The notes under the pieces: generated by a model
What the model was told of the DNA's origin: nothing
The model's input: only the letters and a program-made list of their open reading frames with translations
The model's database searches: none
Position numbers and translations under genes: made by a program
Origin: Hyaloraphidium curvatum
Taxonomy: Eukaryota; Monoblepharomycota; Hyaloraphidiomycetes; Hyaloraphidiales; Hyaloraphidiaceae
DNA length: 64,000 bases
NCBI GenBank assembly: GCA_025558095.1
Contig: JAIVFI010000009.1
Coordinates: 310,001-374,000 of the forward strand
Direction of reading: 5' to 3'
Shown: positions 23,735 to 31,321 of the stretch, piece by piece
Layout: each line of letters opens with the position of its first letter
How positions within the stretch are numbered: the first letter of the stretch is position 1

Positions 23735-25711
23735 TCAATCAAGACATGAAGAGATCCTTCGCCTCTTTGCCTGCGACTGGGATGCAGAGGTGCGAGATCG
23801 TGTAGATCGACGTTGACCTGAGTTGCTCGGCAACGATGCCTGGGTCTCACGGGTACGAGACTTTGCGATGCCAAGTTGGCTTCTGTCTGCACCCGATCTG
23901 CGACGCTTCGAACCCTTCCAAGTCCGCTTCACTTCGTCAACCTCAATCTCCACGATCAATTCGATGTCATGCCGCGGCTGCAGCCACCGGTGCCGCGGCA
24001 AACGTTCCCAAGCGGCGTCCGAGTTTGGTTCGGCTGGCAAAACAGCCACGCGTCCGGGGGGAGCCGTAAACTGGGTCTCGGGGACAAAGTTCTCCTCCGG
24101 GTCCGAAGAAGGGACGTGCATATCGACGTCCCAAGCACAAAGACGCGGAGGGGATGATCGGCGGCGGCGGTCGGCAGGATCCAACTTATCAGAGAGCAAC
24201 CGATCACCCCACCACGGAGGCAATCCAGCAACGGAGCCTGCGCCATCATCGTCCTCAATCGAAGGAGGCACCATGTTGTGGGCTTCGAAAACTGCCGACC
24301 AACCGTCCTCAATTTGGCTGCCCAGGGGTACGGTGTGGATACCGGTCCCAACAGCTGGCGTCACCGGCGTGGCAGCAGAACTCGGGCCGGAGGCCGCCGC
24401 GCTCTTGACACCTCCGGGCGTACAGTGGTCCGCGATTGGTGGTGGTAGAGCGGCACGCGAGAAATGACGGGGAGGGAGTGAGTCCGGAACCACATCCTGA
24501 GAAACATCCAAGACAGGCATTATCAACACCGAGCTTGAAGGATTCGGCATGTCCTCTTGCGAAAGGCCGTTCGTCATCAGGTCGCGAAGCCCGGGAATCC
24601 GACCGCTTTCGGCATCACTGTCAGGAAAGGGTGCAGGATCTTCCTCCTGGAGCTGGGGCAAACTGTGCTGCGGAGACCAAGGCTCGCGGTCCTGAGGCTG
24701 CTGACCGGGCTCCATCCGGGACGAAGCCGCCGGGGAGCACGTCTGCTTCAGAGAATCGTCTGCCAACTGGGAAGCCACTGCTGCACAAGACTTTGCCTCC
24801 GGCACCACCGACGCCTGGCTTGCCGACTCGACGTCGGCGACCAGCTTCAAGGGCACGGAGGAAAACATGCAGTCCACGATATCGGCGTCGCCCGCGCGAG
24901 ACTTTGGGCTGGAAGGAATCACTCGCGAACTCTGCGTCTTGGGCGCTCCGCTTGATGTTCGCTTCGGCATCTGCCACACCCTCACGGGGGTCCGACTCGG
25001 TGGCGTTCTCTCGACGAAATGCACCGGAACTTGGGACAGTATCGGCGGCGGGCTCGAGGGCTCGCCGCGAGGCGCGAGGTTTTGGGTCTCGAAAAGCCCC
25101 TCCAATTCCGGTCCGTACTCCAGGCTCGGACCGTAGTCGCTCGAGGCTGCTTGAGATGCGCGGTGCCGGGCCTGGAAATCGATGGGCGCGTGTTGATCAC
25201 TGAGCCGAAAAGCCGTGGTCGCGAAGGTGAACGCGCCGCCTGGTGCTGCCGTCGCCCAGCCGGTCGAAGCCGAGTCCACGATGGACTCTTCGGCTGGGAC
25301 GGGCAGCGCGACACCGGGTGGACGCCGGGGGACGATGGAAGTGAGCGGAACGAGCCGCGCGGGGGAAACGGCTCCCGCTGCCGTAGTGAGCGTCGTCGCG
25401 GTGTGAAACGTCGCCGACGCCGCAGCGGTCCGAAAGGTACTGGCGCCGCCGTCATCGTCAGCTCCCGGAAAGAGTCCCGGCCGACTGGCGCCGTCCCATC
25501 GCGCCTCCGGCATCGGTTTCGCGCCGACCATTGAGCGGTTGAGACCCTCATTGAAGACCATGCGGCGGGCCGCGAAGCCGCGACGTCCCTTCCCGGCAAT
25601 TGGCGAGCGATGAAGGCTGATGCCACCGGGAGTAGGGAGAGAGCGCGGATGGCCCGCGTGGTTCGCGAGAATGGGGTCGTTGATTGGGTACGCCGGTCCC
25701 CGCCCGATCAT
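23735..25711 (-). CDS. Unknown long, Ser/Pro-rich, probably disordered protein
   Basis: A 658-codon uninterrupted frame starts with ATG at 25711. I recognise no domain. The sequence is dominated by Ser, Pro, Ala, Asp and Arg, with short motifs such as FATTAFRLSDQHAPIDFQA, SSVPLKLVADVESASQ and TPVTPAVGTGIHTVP. The C-terminal region has a more ordered stretch near residues 580-610 (RHDIELIVEIEVDEVKRTWKG). It is followed by basic clusters SKRRRSG and QAKRRRISS that look like nuclear localisation signals. The opposite strand also holds shorter open frames over part of this region, so the coding strand is inferred mainly from length and continuity. A nuclear role is a guess from the basic clusters. 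It is tandem with calaxin (79 bp gap). Confidence 0.5.
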   Translation of the reverse strand: MIGRGPAYPINDPILANHAGHPRSLPTPGGISLHRSPIAGKGRRGFAARRMVFNEGLNRSMVGAKPMPEARWDGASRPGLFPGADDDGGASTFRTAAASATFHTATTLTTAAGAVSPARLVPLTSIVPRRPPGVALPVPAEESIVDSASTGWATAAPGGAFTFATTAFRLSDQHAPIDFQARHRASQAASSDYGPSLEYGPELEGLFETQNLAPRGEPSSPPPILSQVPVHFVERTPPSRTPVRVWQMPKRTSSGAPKTQSSRVIPSSPKSRAGDADIVDCMFSSVPLKLVADVESASQASVVPEAKSCAAVASQLADDSLKQTCSPAASSRMEPGQQPQDREPWSPQHSLPQLQEEDPAPFPDSDAESGRIPGLRDLMTNGLSQEDMPNPSSSVLIMPVLDVSQDVVPDSLPPRHFSRAALPPPIADHCTPGGVKSAAASGPSSAATPVTPAVGTGIHTVPLGSQIEDGWSAVFEAHNMVPPSIEDDDGAGSVAGLPPWWGDRLLSDKLDPADRRRRSSPPRLCAWDVDMHVPSSDPEENFVPETQFTAPPGRVAVLPAEPNSDAAWERLPRHRWLQPRHDIELIVEIEVDEVKRTWKGSKRRRSGADRSQLGIAKSRTRETQASLPSNSGQRRSTRSRTSASQSQAKRRRISSCLD

Positions 25712-25789
25712 GGTCCCGGCTCGAACGTAACTCTAGCTTTCTACCGCGAGCACTCGAGGTCCTAGTACGCGCTGCATCTACCATTCAGA

Positions 25790-26576
25790 TCACCGCGGCT
25801 TGGCGGGCTGCAGATCACCACCTGCGAGGAACAGCTCCAGGCTCTTCCTCGTTGGGAGGCAAGCCCCCAAGCACTGCATGAGCAGCGGCTCGCGGGTGAC
25901 TGCGCTCGTAAAGTCTGACAGAGAGACCTTTCCGTCCCTATCGTGATCCAGACGTCTGTGGACGAGGTCGACGAGCTCCCGAACGGCATCGTCCGCATCC
26001 TCCTGGCCGCCTCCTGGAGCCGGCAGGCTCGTCCGAAGGAGCGCAATCATCTCATCTTTCGAGAGGAAGCCATCTGCGTTCAGGTCGTATACGCGGAAGC
26101 AGAACCGGGGCTGTTCTGAAGGGCTCGTGAAGACCGCGAGCCCTCGAAGAGCTTCCTCCCAGCTGAGCAACCCATCCAAGTCGACGTCAAAAACCCGAAA
26201 CATCCGCTCCAAGATCAGAGTCTCCGATATTGGTGGGAAAGCATCGAGGAGAAGCTCTCTGAGGAGTGCCGTTCGCACGGCAACGTCCGTGGCGGCCAGG
26301 GGGCACATTCAACGGTCAGGCTCAGTCCGACAAGCTGCGGCTTAGACTTACCGGAACTTGACTCGCTCCATCTTCTGCGAGTTCGTCGAAAGACAGTCCA
26401 TGAATTTCTGTCTGAAGACTGCCTGTTGGTCCGTCGTGACTGCCGGGACACGGTTCACACGAGTTGGCAAGGTCCTTGCGACCGACATGTCGGACGACAA
26501 CCCCGGCAGCAATCTCACATGGAAGAGGAAGATCTGGAAATGCAGCCAGAGCCGCCTTGGCGCTTCCGGCGGCCAT
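25790..26576 (-). CDS. Calaxin (EFCAB1)-like flagellar EF-hand protein
   Basis: Calaxin is a neuronal-calcium-sensor-type protein that binds outer-arm dynein and its docking complex in motile flagella. The main exon, from about 26290 to 25790, gives ILERMFRVFDVDLDGLLSWEE (EF loop DVDLDG), FRVYDLNADGFLSKDEM (DLNADG) and HRRLDHDRDGKVSLSDF (DHDRDG). The calaxin-type tail ACLPTRKSLELF follows. An upstream exon with ATG at 26576 ends at a GTAAGT donor next to 26350. It encodes AVFRQKFMDCL in one frame, so another short intron may lie inside that exon. The N-terminal model is uncertain; the EF-hand body is firm. The start lies 57 bp from the end of the palindromic element. Confidence 0.8.
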
Positions 26577-26709
26577 GGTTTGCTGGGAATTGTGGGCAGA
26601 GTTCTGAGATAGAAGTTGGCCGCTCCTCATAATATGTGTGTTTTAAATGTCACGTTAGATCACCCATGTCACCCCGCGCGCGCGCCTAACCCGGCTATCA
26701 AAAATACGG

Positions 26710-26785
26710 GTGACTTTCCCAAACTATACTGCCGGCTGGCAGAGGTGACTTTCCAGAGCTATACCGTATAGCTCCGAAAAGTCAC
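26710..26785. promoter_or_regulatory. Candidate recombinase site, left end: 41-bp palindrome plus half-site
   Basis: Bases 26745-26785 form an imperfect 41-bp palindrome. The core GAGCTATAC-C-GTATAGCTC is a perfect 9+1+9 palindrome, flanked by GTGACTTTCCA on the left and CGAAAAGTCAC on the right. A third, related half-site (GTGACTTTCCC followed by AAACTATAC) lies in direct orientation at 26710-26729. Serine recombinases bind short dyad sites of this size, so I read this as a crossover or accessory site; that is inference. Confidence 0.6.
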
Positions 26786-27672
26786 GCGGCAGTTCACCTC
26801 ATAGGCCGACAAGGTCGGCGACCCCGTGCGCGTCCCACTCTCCGCCCGGCCGCGCGCCGGCCCGCGCAGCGTCGCAGCAAGTACCGCCGCACGTGCCGGT
26901 GGGCGCGGCGGACGCGCTCGGCTGGGGACCTTGTGTGTGAGCGGCACCCCGGGCCTCGAGGGGCCCTGCGGTGTTCCTCGTGGAATGCCCCTCGCCGAGC
27001 TCGGCTGGCTCGGCGGCAACTTTGGCTACGCCGTTTTCTACGGGGATGCCGGGCCCATTGTTTCCTGGAGCTGTTTGTGGAGCCGGGCCGTGGACCTTCG
27101 CGGTGGCGGCGAGTCCGAGGCACTTCCTCGGCTTCGCATGCCTATTTGGAGGCAGGCGTCGCCGCATGCATCTCGCGAGGAACATATTCTCTAGGATTGC
27201 GCGGCTGGATCCGCCCTTGGAGGCCGCTGTACGGGGTTCGCTGCCGGTCCCCGCCGCGGCCCTGGATGTCGGCCCCCACGCTCTCCGCTGGGCGAGGACT
27301 GGCCAGGGAATCAGGGGTAGCAGACCTTCATGGTGCTGGCCAATGCCGTTGGCTAGAAGGATCGCGGCTCCGAGGTTCCTGGCGACAGCTGGGGCACTTT
27401 CGTTGTTTCGGACGCGTTGCTCCCTCACCCCTGGCCGTTACCTCCGACAAGCCAAGATTGGACCTTTGAGAAAGTTCGGCAATCAAAAGAAGCATTGCCC
27501 TCTTGTTTGCCAGAGGTCCTACAGGCCGCAACCCTGTTGCGTACGGGGGGACCCGCACGGGCGCGTATCAGCTTCTTTGCATCTGCCAGAACGCGGCTGC
27601 CGGGGTAACGGGGCCGGGATATGGGTATTTGAAGATGGATAATAGAACGAATTGCGTTCCGATGGACGCTTC

Positions 27673-28767
27673 CTACATGCCCGGCCCCTTCCACGCCGCC
27701 AGCACGCGCCCCGCGAACCTCTCCTTCCCCTCCCGCTCAGTCAGGTACTTGACGGCCTTTGCAACATTGCGAGCAAGCGAGGAGGCATCCAGGTACCCTC
27801 GCTGAACCCCTTTTGGCGCGATGATCAATGTCCTTTCCTCGCTCCCGTAGGACACCGAGCAAGAATGCCGGCGACGACCCATGACGCACTTCCTGAGGGT
27901 CTTGCTCCCCGTCAAGCTTGGTCAGGTAAGGCGCAAGAATCGCAGCTTGCTCGGCCTCGGGCTCGTGGATCACAAGCTCGGGCGGTGCGCGCTTCGTTCC
28001 GTGGTACTCCCGGCCGGCGAGCTCACCCGACTCCACCGCCTCGCGAACCTCTCCTCCAGGGAACCGAGCTCGGAAGCGGGTCCCAAAGGGTGAGAACCTG
28101 GACTGACCGATGTTGCGCGTTGATCTCTGCTTCGCCGAGTCGGCAGTACGTGCGGCAATCTTGTCGGGCGGAGGTGGGTGCCTTCGGGGTCAGAGACTGC
28201 GCTGACATCGCTGTCACCCTGCAGATGCACTCACAGAGGAGCGCTCAGTGTGCGCCGTTAGGGCTCCTAGTACGAGGAACATGTAGGCCATGTTGGAAGT
28301 TGGATTCAAGGGCCCGTGCACAAGTCCTTGAAACTCGACGCTGGCAAAGTTCTTGCCCATGCGATTCAGCTCCTCCACGTCCGCCAGGATGAAAGCAGCG
28401 TTCCTGCCGAGCCTATCAACCCGGGCAACGGCCAGGCCCACGATCGTTGCGTCGTGAGAGAGCCTCCTGAATGCTTCCTCAAGTCCGGGCCGCTGCTTCC
28501 TCCCGTCACCACGCGGGTAGGTGCCGCTGAGAACGTCGCTGTAGACAACTACTATCTTCCCTCTACTATCTCCCTCTTGTTGTCTGTCGCCCAGCGCCGC
28601 ACCAGTCCCTCCTGGTCCTGCAGCGAGATGTTGTTCACATTGTCGTCCTTCGACTTGCGCACGTATGCGATCCAGCGCCCATCCCTCGGCCGAGGATTCG
28701 CGAGGGCCACCAACGACTCCAGCGCCTCTTCGACTGCCTTCAGCGCCGGCTTTTCCCGGGCGGCCAT
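27673..28767 (-). pseudogene. Serine recombinase, left copy (frameshifted)
   Basis: This mirrors the right copy, with the ATG at 28767 and the stop at 27673-27675. A partial tandem duplication of about 14 bases near 28550-28570 (repeated CTACTATCTYCC) breaks the frame between the first and second parts of the catalytic domain. One extra A in a run near 27812 breaks it again late in the gene. The region that is broken in the right copy (near 28026) is intact here: VESGELAGREYHGTKRAPP runs on into VIHEPEAEQAAILAPYL. The catalytic Ser lies before the first break. As read, this copy cannot make the full protein. Confidence 0.75.
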
Positions 28768-28952
28768 GACCGGCAGCCCCTCCAATGGCAAGTGATTCGT
28801 GCTCGGAGCGGAGTGGTCCCGACGTGACTTTTCCGCCGGCAGCTGCCCCGCGGAGAGTCCCACGGTTCCAGTGCCCCACGAGGCGATGGCGACGGCTCAG
28901 GAGAGCCGCGTTAAGGCCTCTAACTGGCCGTCACGAGGTCGCGAGTGAGAGA

Positions 28953-28987
28953 CCTGCTCGGGTGACAGTCACACAAACTCGGCCAAT
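28953..28987. other. Central spacer of the palindrome
   Basis: This 35-base unique spacer joins the two arms. Inside it, 28962-28972 reads GTGACAGTCAC, a perfect 5+1+5 palindrome that reuses the GTGAC motif seen at the ends of the 41-bp sites. It may be the junction at which two monomers were joined. Confidence 0.5.
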
Positions 28988-29172
28988 TCTCTCACTCGCG
29001 ACCTCGTGACGGCCAGTTAGAGGCCTTAACGCGGCTCTCCTGAGCCGTCGCCATCGCCTCGTGGGGCACTGGAACCGTGGGACTCTCCGCGGGGCAGCTG
29101 CCGGCGGAAAAGTCACGTCGGGACCACTCCGCTCCGAGCACGAATCACTTGCCATTGGAGGGGCTGCCGGTC

Positions 29173-30251
29173 ATGGCCGCCCGGGAAAAGCCGGCGCTGA
29201 AGGCAGTCGAAGAGGCGCTGGAGTCGTTGGTGGCCCTCGCGAATCCTCGGCCGAGGGATGGGCGCTGGATCGCATACGTGCGCAAGTCGAAGGACGACAA
29301 TGTGAACAACATCTCGCTGCAGGACCAGGAGGGACTGGTGCGGCGCTGGGCGACAGACAACAAGAGGGAGATAGTAGCTGTCTACAGCGACGTTCTCAGC
29401 GGCACCTACCCGCGTGGTGACGGGAGGAAGCAGCGGCCCGGACTTGAGGAAGCATTCAGGAGGCTCTCTCACGACGCAACGATCGTGGGCCTGGCCGTTG
29501 CCCGGGTTGATAGGCTCGGCAGGAACGCTGCTTTCATCCTGGCGGACGTGGAGGAGCTGAATCGCATGGGCAAGAACTTTGCCAGCGTCGAGTTTCAAGG
29601 ACTTGTGCACGGGCCCTTGAATCCAACTTCCAACATGGCCTACATGTTCCTCGTACTAGGAGCCCTAACGGCGCACACTGAGCGCTCCTCTGTGAGTGCA
29701 TCTGCAGGGTGACAGCGATGTCAGCGCAGTCTCTGACCCCGAAGGCACCCACCTCCGCCCGACAAGATTGCCGCACGTACTGCCGACTCGGCGAAGCAGA
29801 GATCAACGCGCAACATCGGCCAGTCCAGGTCTTCCCCCTTCGGGACCCGCTTTCGAGCTCGGTTCCCTGGAGGAGAGGTTCGCGAGGCGGTGGAGTCGGG
29901 TGAGCTTGTCGGCCGGAGTACCACGGAACGAAGCGCGCACCGCTCGACCTTGTGATCCACGAGCCCGAGGCCGAGCAAGCTGCGATTCTTGCACCGTACC
30001 TGACCAAGCTTGACGGGGAGCCAGACCCTCAGGAAGTGCGTCACGGGCCGTCGCCGTCATTCTTGCTCGGTGTCCTGCGGGAGCGAGGAAAGGACATTGA
30101 TCATCGCGCCAAAGGGGTTCAACGAGGGTACCTGGATGCCTCCTCGCTTGCTCGCAATGTTGCAAAGGCCGTGAAGTACCTGACAGAGCGGGAGGGGAAG
30201 GAGAGGTTCGCGGGGCGCGTGCTGGCGGCGTGGAAGGGGTCGGGCATGTAG
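29173..30251 (+). CDS. Serine recombinase (resolvase/invertase family), right copy; one frameshift
   Basis: The enzyme cuts and rejoins DNA through a serine nucleophile. The ATG at 29173 starts MAAREKPALKAVEEALESL. The catalytic domain begins WIAYVRKSKDD, where Ser in YVRKS is the expected nucleophile. ISLQDQEGLVRRWA, PGLEEAFRRL and VGLAVARVDRLGRNAAFIL follow; the last is the conserved R-x-DRLGR block. Next is FASVEFQGLV, then LGALTAHTERSS. A GT..AG intron at 29692-29766 (75 nt) removes two in-frame stops and joins ERSS to IAARTADSAKQRSTRN, restoring the usual start of the long helix. A single missing base near 29913 shifts the frame before LVIHEPEAEQAAI, and the C-terminus ends at 30251. There is no long zinc-ribbon or coiled-coil region typical of large integrases, so the DNA-binding part is short or diverged. 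Confidence 0.82.
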
Positions 30252-30493
30252 GAAGCGTCCAGCGGAACGCAATTCGTTCTATTCTCCATCTTCAAACACG
30301 ATATCCCGGCCCCGTTACCCCGACAGTCGCGTTCTGGCAGATGCAGAGAAGCTGATACGCGCATGGGCGGGTTCGCCGTATGCAACAGGGTTGAGGCCTG
30401 TGGGACCTCTGGCAAACAAGAGGGCAATGCTTCCTTTGATTGCCGAATTTTCTCAGTGGTCCAATCTTGGCTTATCGGAGGTAACAGCCAGGT

Positions 30494-31165
30494 GTGAAGG
30501 AGCAACGCTTCCGAATCAAAGAAAGTGCCCCAACTGTCGCCAGGAACCTCGGAGCCGCGATCCTTCTAGCCAACGGCATTGGCCAGCACCATGAAGGTCT
30601 GCTACCCCTGATTCCCTGGCCAGTCCTCGCCCAGCGGAGAGCGTGGGGGCCGACATCCAGGGCCGCGGCGGGGACCGGCAGCGAACCCCGTACAGCGGCC
30701 TCCAAGGGCGGATCCAGCCGCGCAATCCTAGAGAATATGTTCCTCACGAGATGCATGCGGCGCCGTCTGCCTCCAAATAGGCATGCGAAGCCGAGGAAGT
30801 GCCTCGGACTCGCAGCCGCCGCGAAGGTCCACGACCCGGCTCCACAAACAGCTCCAGGAAACAATGGGCCCGGCATCCCCGTAGAAAATGGCGTAGCCAA
30901 AGTTGTCGCTGAGCCAGCCGAGCTCGGCGAGGGGCATTCCACGAGGAACACCGCGGGGCCCTTCGAGACCCGGCAGGTGCCGCTCACACACAAGGTCCCC
31001 GGCCGAGCGCGTCCGCCGGGCCCACCGGCACGTGCGGCGGTACTTGCTGCGACGCTGCGCGGGCCGGCGCGCGGCCGGGCGGAGAGTGGGACGCGCACGG
31101 GGTCGCCGACCTTGCCGGCCTATGAGGTGAACTGCCGCGTGACTTTTCGGAGCTATACGGTATAG
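30494..31165 (+). other. Conserved open stretch in the outer part of each arm
   Basis: The outer 0.9 kb of both arms (26799-27428 on the left, mirrored here) stays open for about 210 codons in the recombinase direction, and also in the opposite direction. Plus-direction text such as VARNLGAAILLANGIGQHHEG competes with opposite-strand text such as MPLAELGWLGGNFGYAVFYGDAG on the left arm. High GC makes such open frames common. I cannot decide whether a second gene is encoded or on which strand, and I recognise no family. Confidence 0.25.
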
Positions 31166-31214
31166 CTCTGGAAAGTCACCTCTGCCAGCCGGCAGTATAG
31201 TTTGGGAAAGTCAC
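31139..31214. promoter_or_regulatory. Candidate recombinase site, right end: 41-bp palindrome plus half-site
   Basis: Bases 31139-31179 repeat the 41-bp palindrome of the left end in inverted orientation, with the same GAGCTATAC-type core. The extra half-site is at 31195-31214. Both arms preserve the dyad. Confidence 0.6.
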
Positions 31215-31321
31215 CCGAATTTTTGATAGGCGGGTTAGACACGCGCGTGGGGTGACTTGGGTGATCTAACGTGACATTTAAAACACACATGGCCGCGCGC
31301 GGCTGAGGACGAAGAATCGCA

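Larger units (their letters stand above)
26634..28952 (+). repeat. Left arm of the 2.3-kb inverted repeat
   Basis: This 2,319-base arm is the reverse complement of 28988-31290 apart from scattered substitutions and small indels (net 16 bases longer). The inner 32 bases, 28921-28952, match 28988-29019 exactly in inverted orientation. Confidence 0.93.
26634..31290. mobile_element. Giant palindromic serine-recombinase element
   Basis: This 4.66-kb unit is a near-perfect inverted repeat. Both ends carry the same terminal sequence in opposite orientation: ATGTGTGTTTTAAATGTCAC at 26634 and its complement ending at 31290. It holds two mirror-image serine recombinase genes and paired palindromic sites near each end. 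The unit fills nearly all the gap between the start codons of calaxin and the AP-3 beta gene. No clear target duplication is visible: the flanks CTCCTCATA and GGCCGCGCG do not match. Serine recombinases usually integrate without long duplications. The element could be a head-to-head dimer of a roughly 2.3-kb transposon or an inverted duplication of a single insertion. It is not one of the eukaryotic transposon classes I recognise. Confidence 0.85.
28988..31290 (-). repeat. Right arm of the 2.3-kb inverted repeat
   Basis: This 2,303-base arm mirrors 26634-28952. The two arms are separated by a 35-base spacer (28953-28987) that holds a small palindrome of its own. Confidence 0.93.

Noticed and set aside
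26634-31290. CRISPR array or rRNA/tRNA origin of the palindrome
   Set aside because: There are no regularly spaced short repeats and no RNA gene features. The arms are single long inverted copies carrying a protein gene.
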